Shown here: in pieces, positions 1 through 9,687 of the stretch | How positions within the stretch are numbered: position 1 is the first letter of the stretch | Layout of the letters: the number at the start of each line of letters is the position of its first letter | DNA from: Niveispirillum cyanobacteriorum | GTDB taxonomy: Bacteria > Pseudomonadota > Alphaproteobacteria > Azospirillales > Azospirillaceae | Assembly: GCF_002868735.1 (NCBI RefSeq) | Contig: NZ_CP025613.1 | Coordinates: forward strand, 310,001 to 374,000 | Direction: 5' to 3' | DNA length: 64,000 nt | Translations under genes and position numbers: made by a program | Notes under the pieces: model-generated | What the model was told of the DNA's origin: nothing | Databases searched by the model: none | Seen by the model: the letters and a program-made list of their open reading frames with translations, nothing else

Positions 1-1134
1 GGGTGCGCGACCGCTGACCATTTCGTCCTGCATCCGGTCCAGGACATTGCCGGGGCTCATCCGGTAGAAGACCGTCTTGATACCGATCTTCACGCCCTGC
101 AACTGCTGTGTGATGGCGCGAGAATAGGCGACATCATCGGCGGTCGCGGGCCAGAACGGCGTTTCCTCCGGAAAGCCGCCGGTGCGAGCATGCGCCTCGC
201 GGCGGATGCAGAGATTGCAGGGATATGTGCGGATCGACGCGTCGCGCCAGGCGGCGGATACCTGGCTGTCAATCCGGTCGAACAGCATATCGGTGCGCAC
301 ATAATCCAACTGCGGATTGGCATCCAGCGCACCGGCTGTGACATGGAGATGCCGCTCCAGAAACATGTCGTCAGCGTCCAGAAACCAGAGATAGGGGCCC
401 AGGGCCGCTGCAACGCCCGCATTGCGCGCGCGGCCGGCGCCCCGGTTCTGGTTGTTGGCTACCAGGGTCAGGCTTTGGTCGGGATGCGCCCGGCCCCAGG
501 CACGGACGACATCCACCGTGTCGTCGGGGGAGCAATCGTCCACCACCACAATATGGACCTGCGCATCCTCGCGGCCTGACGCGCGGCGGTGATGGTCCAG
601 TGCTGCAAGGATGCTGTCCAGGCTTTCCGCGATGGTGCTGGCGGCCTTGAAAGCGGGAATGACGACAGTTCCGATGACGCCATAGTGGCGGCGGTGGGTA
701 TCCAGCGCCGTGAGCGCTACGGCAATGCCGCTGTCAGCGGGGGCGGTGACGCCAGCCTTGGGCAGCATGGCGATGGCGTCACCATCCCGTCCCAGGATCA
801 GCCAGACGGTGGCCAGCAGCCGGGCCAGATGGCCGGAGGGCGGGATGAACTGCGCCAGCCATTCCAGATGGGTCGCCGCCTCGTCGAAACGGCCGGGGTC
901 CAGCAGCGCAGAGATCTGGTTCAGCGCCACATGCAGCATGGCCTCGGCCTGCCGCATGAAGGTATCCTGGTTTCCATGCAGGCGATAGGCCCGCCTGATC
1001 AGCCGCATCGCGCCCAACCCGTCGCCTGCATCACATAAATGCCCAGCGATGTGCTGAAGTGCCGTCACATCGGCGGGGTTGTCCGCCAGAAGGCAACGGC
1101 ATTTCACCGGGTCCATTCGCATAGCCATGCCCAT
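1..1134 (-). CDS. Glycosyltransferase family 2 protein with helical N-terminal region (3' end outside window)
   Basis: The reverse strand is open from the window edge to an ATG at 1134, giving 378 residues with no stop. A GT-A type GT2 domain starts near residue 155 (VVIPAF), followed by HIVVVDDCSPDDT at about 194-206 and the nucleotide-sugar/metal-binding DADD at 253-256. Residues 1-150 are an alpha-helical region resembling degenerate TPRs, as in its neighbours. The protein should transfer a sugar from a nucleotide-sugar donor in the cytoplasm; the acceptor is unknown. Start codons at 1128, 1122 and 1116 are also possible, and no strong ribosome site discriminates between them. It diverges from the GT4-TPR-GT17 gene across 82 bp, so both probably use one promoter region. 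The C-terminus lies beyond base 1. Confidence 0.85.
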   Translation of the reverse strand, partial: MGMAMRMDPVKCRCLLADNPADVTALQHIAGHLCDAGDGLGAMRLIRRAYRLHGNQDTFMRQAEAMLHVALNQISALLDPGRFDEAATHLEWLAQFIPPSGHLARLLATVWLILGRDGDAIAMLPKAGVTAPADSGIAVALTALDTHRRHYGVIGTVVIPAFKAASTIAESLDSILAALDHHRRASGREDAQVHIVVVDDCSPDDTVDVVRAWGRAHPDQSLTLVANNQNRGAGRARNAGVAAALGPYLWFLDADDMFLERHLHVTAGALDANPQLDYVRTDMLFDRIDSQVSAAWRDASIRTYPCNLCIRREAHARTGGFPEETPFWPATADDVAYSRAITQQLQGVKIGIKTVFYRMSPGNVLDRMQDEMVSGRAP

Positions 1135-1216
1135 AACGATCTCGTCACGCATTCCATAGCAACCAAACTATGATAACAGGAACGAAAAGCTGAATGCCGT
1201 TGCGGTTCAAAAGGTC

Positions 1217-4200
1217 ATGAGATTAGCCTTCCTCGACACAACATTCGGCGATTACACGCCGCAGACCATGCAGGCGGCCCCGTTGGGCGGTACGCAGTCT
1301 GCGGCTTGTTACCTGGCGCTCGCCCTCGCCCGTATGGGCGTGGATGTTACGCTGGTGAATGGTACGTCGGCGCCGGGCATGGTCGACGGTGTCATGTGCC
1401 GGCACCATGGTACCATGCCTGTTTCCGTGCTGGCGCGATTCGATGCGCTGGTGGTTATGGGGGGCTGTGACGGCGACAGCATACGCAATCTGCATGTAGC
1501 CAGTGATAGCAGGTGCCGACTGGTGCTGTGGACACAGCATGCTAGCGACCAGCCGGCGGTTGCCAACCTTGCCGATCCCGATACTGTCAACCGGTGGGAT
1601 GCGTTTATTTTTGTCAGCCGGTGGCAGCGCGAGGATTATATCGGCCGTTTCCGGCTTCCCCGCCATCGCTGCCATATCATGCGCAACGCGCCGGCCCCTT
1701 GCTTTGCCGGGCTGTTCGCGCCTGAAGAGCGAATTATCGCCGCGAAGCCGTGGCCCCCCATCCTTGCCTATACGAGCACACCGTTTCGCGGGCTGGAAGT
1801 GCTGCTGGCCGCAATGCCCCTCGTCCGTGCTGCAATACCCGGGACAGGCCTGAAAGTACTTTCTTCGTTGGAAGCTTATCAGGTCCCGTTGGAACGTGAT
1901 CCTTATACCGCCCTTTACGATCGCTGCCGGATAACGGAAGGGGTTGAGTATCTGGGCGGCGTTTCACAGCCGGTCCTGGCGGCGACATTGCGAGAGGTGG
2001 CTGCGCTGGCCTACCCCAACCGGTATGCCGAAACGTCCTGCATCAGCGTGATGGAGGCGATGGCAGCGGGTTGCCTGGTCGTATCCAGCCGGCTTGGGGC
2101 CCTTCCGGAAACCGGCGCCGGCTATGCCCGGCTGCTATCCGTGCCGCCTGATCCGGTCCTGCACGCGGCCCAATTCGCAGACGCCATTGTGGCTGAATTG
2201 AACCGTCACCATGCACAGTCCGACGGGTCTGAGCGGTACCTGCGCGCGCAGGTGCAGCACGCCGATGCGGAACAGGGCTGGAACCGGCAGGCCGCACGCT
2301 GGCTGTCCTTTTTGTCTGATAATGCCAGTTGGCAACCGCCAATCCAGGAGATCGCCGGCATTCTGGGTCAGCTGAAACGACCGGCGGCGGTGAATGATCA
2401 TGACGCGATGGCCGATCTGTGTGCCCGCATCCTGTCGCTGGACCCCGCCCGTGCCGGTATCTGGCGCGTGCTGATGCAGATTCAGGCCGCGCAGGCGCGT
2501 CATGCCGACGCGCTGCTGTCGCTGGGCCGTGCTGGCCGACTGGAAGCGCCTGATCCCGCGGAATGGCAGGGCTGGATGCCCACCATGCTGGCGGGTGTGG
2601 CATCGGGTACAGATGGGACACCCCTATCGCTGCGTATCGCGGCGTTGCGCGCGGTGCGGCCCCTGTTGTCGGGCGAAGTGTTCTGGGCCGGTCAACTGAC
2701 CATCGCTGCCCGGCAGCTGGCGTCCCAGGCCAGGGCGGCGAATGATGCGGTGGTAACGCTTTCAGCCTGCCTGCTGGTGGCGGAGATGGCGCCCGATGAC
2801 ACGGGCATCCGGTTGGCGGCCGCAATGGCCGCACAGGCCTTGGGCGATCATGCGTTGACCCTGGAACTGGCGGTGCAGGCTCTACGGATCGACAGTGCGG
2901 CCGTTCTGTCCTCTCGCCAGACGCGGGGGGTGTTGCACGGTTGGCTGGACGCGGCGGAACGTGCCTTGCTGACCGGCCTGGATGCGCTGGACGCAAATGT
3001 CGCTGCGCGGCTTTTCACTGCTATGGCCGTGGTCACCGGCGCCCTGGGCGGGGATGCCAGCCTCGCCCGGCAGGCCGCCCTGGCACACGAACCCCAGGCC
3101 CGCCGAGCCCTGCTACTGCGCATGGTTGCCGCGCGGCATCGTCTGGCGGGGCGGCGTGCGGATCAGGTGGAATTGCTGCGTCAGGCGGCCAGTTTTGGTC
3201 ATGATCCAGGGGCCGGGCACCGGCTGGGGACGGCGCGAATGGCGTTGTCACAGCGGCTGCTGCTGGAAAATCTGGGCGCGATACTGACTGATGGCGCCAA
3301 TGACCGGCTTGAAACCGGCTGGCAGGAACAGGCAGCTGCGCTGATTGGCCAGATCGAAGGGCTGCTTTATCTGGACGGTAATGATGAGAGCGAGCGATCG
3401 GCGATGTGGGCCACGCTGCGCGGCTATGATGCTTTCTTGTCCTGGTTCAAGGTTGCGGGACCCGGAATGCCGCCATTGCCTGCCCCGCCGCCGGGCGGAC
3501 GAAAGCTTTATGACTGTTTCCAGTTCTACAATGAACTGGACCTGCTGGAGATCCGGCTGGCCGAACTGTCGCCTGTCGTCGATCATTTCGTGCTGGTGGA
3601 GGCCGCCTATACCCATGCGGGTACGCCAAAACCGCTTTATTACGCAGAGAACCGAGAAAGGTTCGCCCGCTATGCCGACAAAATCATCCATGTCGTGGTG
3701 GAGGATGATCCGGGCGGTTTCGCCTGGGTTCGGGAGGCTCATCAGCGTCAGGCGATCCTGCGCGGCCTGACCCAGGCTGGGCCCGCCGACATGGTGATCA
3801 TCAGCGACGCCGACGAGATTCTGCGGCCCGAGATAGCGTCTCAACTGCGGTCGGTGGCTGCGGAAGGCCCGTCCCTGTTCGCACCACATCTGGATATCCA
3901 TCTCTATTTCCTGAATCTGCGGTCACAGGAACCCTGGATTTCGGTGGCGGCAGCACCCTTCGACCTGGTCCGTCAGGTCGGGGCCAACAATATGCGCTAT
4001 CTGGCCAAGCAGGGTATCGGGCAGACCATCCCGGCGGCGGGCTGGCATTTCACCTGGATGGGCGGGATTGAACGGTTCCTGGCCAAACTGGATGCCTTTG
4101 CCCACCGCGAAATGATCGACAGTTTCGGCAATGACGGGGATGTCAACCGCGCGCGGCTGGAGAAATTCTTCGCCACGGGCCGGTTTGAGGAAGGGGCCAT

Positions 4201-4321
4201 CCCCGGCATGTGGACCGCTTTGCAGCGGGTCTCCATCGATGACAGCTTCCCGGCCACCCTTCGCGCCCGCCATGCGCAGTTTGCGGAAATGGGCTGGATT
4301 GCACCGGAGAGCGGCGCGTGA
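1217..4321 (+). CDS. Three-part glycosyltransferase: GT4 domain, helical repeat linker, GT17 domain
   Basis: The protein has 1034 residues. Residues 1-350 look like a GT4 (GT-B) enzyme, with a G-G-T-Q-S motif near residue 25 and a donor-site segment with E-A-M-A-A-G followed by LGALPETG near 275-300. The central 370-720 stretch is Ala/Leu-rich helical repeat. From about residue 762 to the end it matches GT17 (beta-1,4-N-acetylglucosaminyltransferase-like): KLYDCFQFYNELDLLEIRL, HFVLVEAAYTHAG, and the metal site IISDADE near 864. Each catalytic half is recognisable, so it may add two sugars in sequence to one acceptor, which is an inference. A weak AAAGG precedes the ATG. Its stop overlaps the next start by 4 bp (GTGA), so the two are translationally coupled. 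Confidence 0.85.
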   Translation: MRLAFLDTTFGDYTPQTMQAAPLGGTQSAACYLALALARMGVDVTLVNGTSAPGMVDGVMCRHHGTMPVSVLARFDALVVMGGCDGDSIRNLHVASDSRCRLVLWTQHASDQPAVANLADPDTVNRWDAFIFVSRWQREDYIGRFRLPRHRCHIMRNAPAPCFAGLFAPEERIIAAKPWPPILAYTSTPFRGLEVLLAAMPLVRAAIPGTGLKVLSSLEAYQVPLERDPYTALYDRCRITEGVEYLGGVSQPVLAATLREVAALAYPNRYAETSCISVMEAMAAGCLVVSSRLGALPETGAGYARLLSVPPDPVLHAAQFADAIVAELNRHHAQSDGSERYLRAQVQHADAEQGWNRQAARWLSFLSDNASWQPPIQEIAGILGQLKRPAAVNDHDAMADLCARILSLDPARAGIWRVLMQIQAAQARHADALLSLGRAGRLEAPDPAEWQGWMPTMLAGVASGTDGTPLSLRIAALRAVRPLLSGEVFWAGQLTIAARQLASQARAANDAVVTLSACLLVAEMAPDDTGIRLAAAMAAQALGDHALTLELAVQALRIDSAAVLSSRQTRGVLHGWLDAAERALLTGLDALDANVAARLFTAMAVVTGALGGDASLARQAALAHEPQARRALLLRMVAARHRLAGRRADQVELLRQAASFGHDPGAGHRLGTARMALSQRLLLENLGAILTDGANDRLETGWQEQAAALIGQIEGLLYLDGNDESERSAMWATLRGYDAFLSWFKVAGPGMPPLPAPPPGGRKLYDCFQFYNELDLLEIRLAELSPVVDHFVLVEAAYTHAGTPKPLYYAENRERFARYADKIIHVVVEDDPGGFAWVREAHQRQAILRGLTQAGPADMVIISDADEILRPEIASQLRSVAAEGPSLFAPHLDIHLYFLNLRSQEPWISVAAAPFDLVRQVGANNMRYLAKQGIGQTIPAAGWHFTWMGGIERFLAKLDAFAHREMIDSFGNDGDVNRARLEKFFATGRFEEGAIPGMWTALQRVSIDDSFPATLRARHAQFAEMGWIAPESGA

Positions 4322-6090
4322 CGGCCAGCGCCAATGACCTGATGGCCCAAGCGGTCGCCCTTCAGAATGCGGGGCAGCTGGTGCAGGCCGACGCCCTGTT
4401 CCGACGGGTGCTGGAACAGTGTCCGGAGGACCCAGACGTGCTGATGGCGCTGGGTGTGCTGTCGCTGCTGCGTGAGGATGCGGCTGGGGCGGTGCCGTTG
4501 CTGGCCCGTTCCCTGCGGCAACGCCATCACAATGCCGCCGGCTTCTCCAACCTGTGCGCGGCCTTGCGGGCGCTGGGCCGGCTGGAACAGGCCGAGGTGG
4601 CGGGCCGGGAAGCGGTGCTGATCGATCCCGGTCTGGATATGGCCCAGCATAATCTGGCCAGTGTCCTGCTGGACCGTGGTGACCATGAAGGCGCGTTGGA
4701 ACCGTTGCGCTGCTACATCGCCCTGGTCCCTGATGCCAGCCTGCAGCGTTTCCTGCTGGCCACTTCCCTGATGGCGTTGGACCGGCATGCCGAAGCGGAG
4801 AGTATCTGGCGGGAATTGCTGCGCCTGACGCCGGAGGATGGAAGGGCCCACGCCAATCTGGGTGTCGTGCTGAAGAACCTGCGCCGTTACGCGGAAGCCA
4901 TTGAGGCCTATCGCCGGGCGCTGGTGCTGATGCCCGATGAAGCGGCGGTGATGAGCAATATGGGCCTGTCGCTGTCGCAACTGGGTGACCGGGACGAAGA
5001 AGCCACGCGGTGGCTGCATCGGGCCATCCGGGTGAAGCCCCATTTCGCCGATGCCTGGCTGAACCTGGGTCTGGTGCTGCGCAACCAGAACCGGATCGAA
5101 CAGGCGATGAAGTTCTGCCAGGGGGCGCTGGCCGCCGATCCCGACCATGCGGAGGCTCATACGCTACTGGCCACATGCCTTCTGCTGAAGGGGCGGATGC
5201 GCGACGGTTTTGCCGCCTATGAATGGCGGGTGCGCCTGCGCGATTTTCCGGCGCTACGGCGGGATTATATGTCGCCCGTCTGGACAGGGGGCGATCCCGC
5301 CGGCCTGACGCTGCTGGTCCATGATGAACAGGGCCTGGGTGATGGGATACAGTTCGCCCGATATGTGCCGCTGCTGTCCCGGCGGGGCGCGCGAGTGATC
5401 GTGGAATGTGCGCCGGCCCTGGTCCGGATATTCACGACCTTGGGGGGTGGCACCACCATCATCGCCCATGGCGCCCCTTTACCGCCCCACGATGCGCATG
5501 TCCCCCTGCTCAGCCTGCCGCATCTGCTGGGCCTGGAGGAGATGCCGGATGCCGTGCCCTATCTCACCGCAGAACCGGCACTAATGGCGGACTGGTCACG
5601 CCGACTATCGGACTTTAAGGGAGTGAAGGTCGGGCTGGTCTGGGCCGGCAATCCGGATTTCAAGGATGACCGCCGCCGCTCCCCCGGTCTATCGGCCTTG
5701 CTGCCCCTTCTGGAGGTGCCGGGTGTTTCCTTCTTCGCCTTGCAGAAGGGGGGAGGTCGGGCGGATCTGGAGACGCTGGGCGCGGGTCTGCGGCCGAACT
5801 TCACCGACCTGGGGCCGGAGATCACGGATTTTGCCGATACGGCTGGCATCATGACCAACCTTGATCTGGTCATCAGTTCCTGTACGGCGCCGCCGCATCT
5901 GGCGGGTGCATTGGGCCGGCCTGTCTGGACATTGCTGCCGCTCAATGCCGATTGGCGCTGGCGGGATCAGGGGGCTGCGACGCTATGGTATCCGCGCATG
6001 CGCCTGTTTCGGCAGGAGCGGGCGGGGGATTGGGCATCGGTCGTGACGTGTGTCCGCGACGCCCTTATCAATCTTGCGGCGGCACGATGA
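4318..6090 (+). CDS. TPR protein with GT9-like C-terminal glycosyltransferase domain
   Basis: A GTG start overlaps the preceding stop by 4 bp; the product has 590 residues. Residues 1-290 hold about eight TPR motifs (for example AEAIEAYRRALVLMPDEAAV). The C-terminal half resembles the ADP-heptose:LPS heptosyltransferase (GT9) fold seen in many alphaproteobacterial TPR proteins: DEQGLGDGIQFARYVPLL near 335, FFALQKGGG near 475, and a donor-site-like DLVISSCTAPPHLAGALG near 515-535. TPRs of this kind usually bind the protein acceptor. The gene converges on the GT41 gene and their 3' ends overlap by 23 bp. The sugar and acceptor cannot be read from sequence. Confidence 0.8.
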   Translation: MTASANDLMAQAVALQNAGQLVQADALFRRVLEQCPEDPDVLMALGVLSLLREDAAGAVPLLARSLRQRHHNAAGFSNLCAALRALGRLEQAEVAGREAVLIDPGLDMAQHNLASVLLDRGDHEGALEPLRCYIALVPDASLQRFLLATSLMALDRHAEAESIWRELLRLTPEDGRAHANLGVVLKNLRRYAEAIEAYRRALVLMPDEAAVMSNMGLSLSQLGDRDEEATRWLHRAIRVKPHFADAWLNLGLVLRNQNRIEQAMKFCQGALAADPDHAEAHTLLATCLLLKGRMRDGFAAYEWRVRLRDFPALRRDYMSPVWTGGDPAGLTLLVHDEQGLGDGIQFARYVPLLSRRGARVIVECAPALVRIFTTLGGGTTIIAHGAPLPPHDAHVPLLSLPHLLGLEEMPDAVPYLTAEPALMADWSRRLSDFKGVKVGLVWAGNPDFKDDRRRSPGLSALLPLLEVPGVSFFALQKGGGRADLETLGAGLRPNFTDLGPEITDFADTAGIMTNLDLVISSCTAPPHLAGALGRPVWTLLPLNADWRWRDQGAATLWYPRMRLFRQERAGDWASVVTCVRDALINLAAAR

Positions 6091-7969
6091 GGGTCTGTGG
6101 CGGCAGGCTGGCACAATGCCGTTCCCACATCAGGCGATAGGCCCGTTCCAGGTGCCGCGCGAAGGCGGGCGTGTCGAAAAGCGGCGCGGTATCGCGCACC
6201 CGCTCCAGATGTGCCTTCAGCTCATCAAGTCGTGCCCGGTCACGCTCTAGTGATAGGGCCAGTGCTTCATAGCCGGCAAGGTCATGGGTGATCAGTTCGG
6301 GTAGGCCGACCGCGTGCAGCAGGCTGGCCGCGACCCGTGCTGCGAAACCATCCCCTTGCCGCGTGACCACGGGCACCCCCATCCACAACGCGTCGGAGGT
6401 GGTGGTGTGGCCCGTGTAAGGAAAGCTGTCCAGGCAGAGATCAATGGCGCGGTAGCGGGCCAGATGCTGGGCTAGTGGGGCGGCGCCGACAAAGGTCAGC
6501 CGGCCCGGATCAACGCCCAGCCTGGTCGCTGCCGCGCGCAGATTGGCCGCCGCCGTACCGTTGGGATCATAGAGCATCAGGTGGGCATCAGGTGTGGCTT
6601 TCAGCACTCGCATCCAGCAGCCGAAAAGATCGGGCGTTATCTTCTGCGGTGCGTTAAGGGCGCCGAAGACGAAACCGTCCGGCGGCAGGCCCAGGCTGCC
6701 CCGGTCAATCATGGTATCGGGCCGGGGGCGGTTACGGTCATTGACCTGATAACAGCCGGGCAGAATGACCAGACGCTCATGATAGTAGGGCTGGTCAGCG
6801 GGGGGCGTCACCACAGAATCACCGACCAGATAGTCGACCGGGCCACCGCCCAGCGTGCCGGGATAGCCCAGATAGGCCACCTGCACCGTCGCCAACCGCC
6901 GTGACAGCAAGTCCAGCCGCGCCCCTGCCGTATAGCCCTTCAGATCGACAAGGATATCGATCCCTTGTTCAGCGGCCCATTCGGCAACCTGCCCGACATC
7001 GAGATCGCGCAGGATGTGAAAACCATCAACCGAACGGCGGATGCGCTGGCGTGCCGCACTGTCATCTTCCGTTCCGTAACAGCCGGCTAGGATACGGAAC
7101 CGACTGCGGTCATGCTGTTCCAGCAGGCCAGTGATCAGATAGGCGGTGGCGTGTTCATGAAAATCAGCCGATAGATACGCCACGGTAAGGCGGTCATCAT
7201 GGCGCTTGCGCGACAAGCTGGGGGGTGGGTCCCCGGCCACCTGCCACTGCCAGACCGTCTCGGCGGCCCGGCGTTGCCGGGCGGGGTCGATCCCGGCAAT
7301 CTGCGTCAGCAGGGGCAGGACGATGCCACCCTGGTCGATGCAGACTTCCATAGACTGGCGGTCACGGTCGTAGTGCTGCCACTCAGCGGCCCGCAGGCGG
7401 CAGGCGAATGCCTCGCTCTGTGTCTGTTGCAACGATGGATCAAGGCGAAATGCCCGGTCGAAGGCAATCGCAGCCTGTGCCGGATCATTGCCGCGTAAAG
7501 CTAAGCCCAGCCCTCGCCAGGCCGCAGCCGATGTGGGTGCCAGCGCCAATGCCGAACGGAAATGTCGGGCTGCGGTCCCCGGTTGCTCCAGGCATAGCAT
7601 GGCATGGCTGATGCGCCAGTCGAGGTTGTCCGGGGCCAGGCGGGTGGCACGTTGGAACAGACGGGTCGCCTCTGCCCGATGGCCCTGACGCTGCCGGATC
7701 ATGGCCAGATTACCATTGGCATCGGCAAGGGCCGGGTCCAGCGTCAGAGTGGCTTGGAACAGCCCTGCCGCGGCCTCATCATCCCCCACCGCGGTGCGCA
7801 CGACCGCTAGCAGGAAAAGCCCGCCCACATGGTAGGGCTGGCCGCGCAGGATATCGCGGCACAGAGACTCCGCCTCTGATAAGCTGCCCCGCCGGTAGGC
7901 ATGCATCGCAGCCCGCAGGAAGTCGGTGGGTGAGGGGACGGGCAAGGTCACTTCGATCCTGGCAAACAC
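6068..7969 (-). CDS. O-GlcNAc-transferase-like (SPINDLY family, GT41) TPR glycosyltransferase
   Basis: The protein has 633 residues, with N-terminal TPR repeats up to about 230 followed by a GT41 catalytic region. Hallmarks are the His-bearing YLSADFHEHATAYL near 268-281, the APQKITPDLFGCW segment that carries the conserved catalytic-domain Lys, LMLYD, and the GHTTTSDALWMGVPVVT signature near 545-562. GT41 enzymes put GlcNAc, or fucose in the SPINDLY branch, on Ser/Thr of proteins. Bacterial members are often linked to flagellin or surface-protein modification. It is the only oppositely oriented gene inside the island after the first GT2 and faces the TPR-GT9 gene at 8065, whose upstream region it abuts. 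Confidence 0.9.
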   Translation of the reverse strand: MFARIEVTLPVPSPTDFLRAAMHAYRRGSLSEAESLCRDILRGQPYHVGGLFLLAVVRTAVGDDEAAAGLFQATLTLDPALADANGNLAMIRQRQGHRAEATRLFQRATRLAPDNLDWRISHAMLCLEQPGTAARHFRSALALAPTSAAAWRGLGLALRGNDPAQAAIAFDRAFRLDPSLQQTQSEAFACRLRAAEWQHYDRDRQSMEVCIDQGGIVLPLLTQIAGIDPARQRRAAETVWQWQVAGDPPPSLSRKRHDDRLTVAYLSADFHEHATAYLITGLLEQHDRSRFRILAGCYGTEDDSAARQRIRRSVDGFHILRDLDVGQVAEWAAEQGIDILVDLKGYTAGARLDLLSRRLATVQVAYLGYPGTLGGGPVDYLVGDSVVTPPADQPYYHERLVILPGCYQVNDRNRPRPDTMIDRGSLGLPPDGFVFGALNAPQKITPDLFGCWMRVLKATPDAHLMLYDPNGTAAANLRAAATRLGVDPGRLTFVGAAPLAQHLARYRAIDLCLDSFPYTGHTTTSDALWMGVPVVTRQGDGFAARVAASLLHAVGLPELITHDLAGYEALALSLERDRARLDELKAHLERVRDTAPLFDTPAFARHLERAYRLMWERHCASLPPQTLIVPPQD

Positions 7970-8064
7970 GCGGTAGGGCCAGCATGGCGGGACCTGCCGG
8001 TATTGCCAAGTCGCTTGTCCATCCCTATTCCATGATGCCGCAGACAGGCGGGGAGCGTGGGCCG

Positions 8065-9558
8065 ATGAACGAGGATGGCTTTCGCCAGGAAATGTCAGCA
8101 GGACAGGCGGCCCATGCCGCCGGCGATCTGCACCGGGCGATCACGCATTTTGTTGAGGCTGTCCGCCTGTCCCCGGCCCATCCCGTGGCCCTCTTCAACC
8201 TGGGCATTACGCTGGAGGATGCGGGACAGACCGGGGCGGCTCTGTCAGTGCAGGAGGAGGCACGCCGGCTGCGGCCTGATCATCCGCCGGGTCTGTTCCG
8301 CCTTGGTAGCCTGTTGATGAAATTAGGGCAGTTGGATAGGGCATTCCCGGTACTGACGCACTTGCTGGCCACCAAGCCGGATTTTCCCGACGCCGCTTTT
8401 CGCTGCGGCAACTTACTGATGGCACTGAACCGCCCGGCAGCGGCAGAACAAGCCTATCGCATCGCCCTGACGCTGGAACCAGAGCAGGGCGGTATCGCCA
8501 ACAATCTGGCAGGTTCTTTACGCCGGCAAGGACGTGTCAGCGATGCTACCACATGGTATCGCCGCGCAGTGAGATGTGAACCTGGCACGCCGGAATACCA
8601 TAAGAATCTGGGTGTCTGCCTGATCCAGCAGGGGCAATGGCAGGAGGGCTGGCCTCATTATGACCGGCGCTGCCATCAGGCCATGTGGCGCTGGCGGCGT
8701 GACGTGCCGGGTGTACCGCGGTGGGACGGTAGTTCGCTGATCGGCAAGCGCATTCTGGTGCATTTCGAACAAGGCCTTGGCGATACCCTGCAGTTCATCC
8801 GCTATATGGCGGTGCTGAAGGAGATGGGGGCATGGACACTCTTTGAATGTCAGCCCACCCTGCGTGACATTTTACGCGGGGTGGCGGGTATTGATGAACT
8901 GATCTGTCATGGTGATCCGTTGCCGGACGCCGATGTTCACGTCCCGCTGATGAGCCTGCCCGGCCTCTGCTGCTCCACCCCTGGGACTGTTCCCGGTGCA
9001 TCGATGCCCTATCTGCATCTGCCCCGTGATCGGGTGGCCGCCTGGGCGTCTCGAATCGGAAACGATGGGATACGTGTCGGCATCAATTGGCAAGCCGCCG
9101 GTGCTGATCGCTCCATCCCGCTGTCGGCCTTCACGCCATTGGCCAGCGTGCCTGGTGTACGCTTGTTCAGCCTGCAGAAGGATGTAGGTCTTGAGCAGTT
9201 ATCCGCATGGACTGGTCACGTGCCGATAACATGTTTTGAGGATTCGGAACGGCAACGAACCTATGGAAGCTTCGTTGACAGTGCCGCTATCATTGCCAAT
9301 CTTGATCTGGTTGTCAGTTGCGACAGTGCCATGCTCCATGTGGCAGGTGCTATGGGCAAGCCAACCTTTCTGGCGCTGCCGTTCATTGGTGACTGGCGTT
9401 GGATGAATGATCCGGTGCGGACAGTGTGGTACGACTGCGTACGTATGTTCCGGGCCGATCCGCAGGGTGGATGGGTGGCCGTGATGAACCACATAGCCCA
9501 AGCGATAGTTGATGTTTCTACCCAAAAGATACGATTTGATCACAGGCAGAATTCATAA
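8065..9558 (+). CDS. TPR protein with GT9-like C-terminal glycosyltransferase domain
   Basis: I place the start at the ATG at 8065 because GGGGAGCG lies a short distance upstream. Longer in-frame starts back to 7930 would overlap the divergent GT41 gene. The product has about 497 residues: TPR repeats to about 225, then the GT9-like region with HFEQGLGDTLQFIRYMAVL, FSLQKDVG, and DLVVSCDSAMLHVAGAMG followed by GDWRWM. It is a paralogue of the proteins at 4318 and 12337. It ends 129 bp before the autotransporter. An A/T-rich 6-bp hairpin with a T run starts at its stop codon (9557-9574), which may attenuate readthrough. Confidence 0.8.
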   Translation: MNEDGFRQEMSAGQAAHAAGDLHRAITHFVEAVRLSPAHPVALFNLGITLEDAGQTGAALSVQEEARRLRPDHPPGLFRLGSLLMKLGQLDRAFPVLTHLLATKPDFPDAAFRCGNLLMALNRPAAAEQAYRIALTLEPEQGGIANNLAGSLRRQGRVSDATTWYRRAVRCEPGTPEYHKNLGVCLIQQGQWQEGWPHYDRRCHQAMWRWRRDVPGVPRWDGSSLIGKRILVHFEQGLGDTLQFIRYMAVLKEMGAWTLFECQPTLRDILRGVAGIDELICHGDPLPDADVHVPLMSLPGLCCSTPGTVPGASMPYLHLPRDRVAAWASRIGNDGIRVGINWQAAGADRSIPLSAFTPLASVPGVRLFSLQKDVGLEQLSAWTGHVPITCFEDSERQRTYGSFVDSAAIIANLDLVVSCDSAMLHVAGAMGKPTFLALPFIGDWRWMNDPVRTVWYDCVRMFRADPQGGWVAVMNHIAQAIVDVSTQKIRFDHRQNS

Positions 9559-9687
9559 AATCATAAGATTTTTTGTTGAATGTGCACTATAGCTGGAATT
9601 TCGGTTATTGTGGCGCCAGGGTATGAAGTGCCTTTGGGTGGTTCGAGTTGTTGTTTAAATTCGGTTAATGATGTTGGGAGAGGAAGC

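Noticed and set aside
3923-5176. 417-residue minus-strand frame rich in Pro, Arg and Ala
   Set aside because: Typical antisense shadow of the glycosyltransferase genes at 1217 and 4318.
9580-9687. N-terminal extension of the autotransporter
   Set aside because: It would bury the signal peptide; the ATG at 9688 has a much better ribosome site and begins at the signal peptide.
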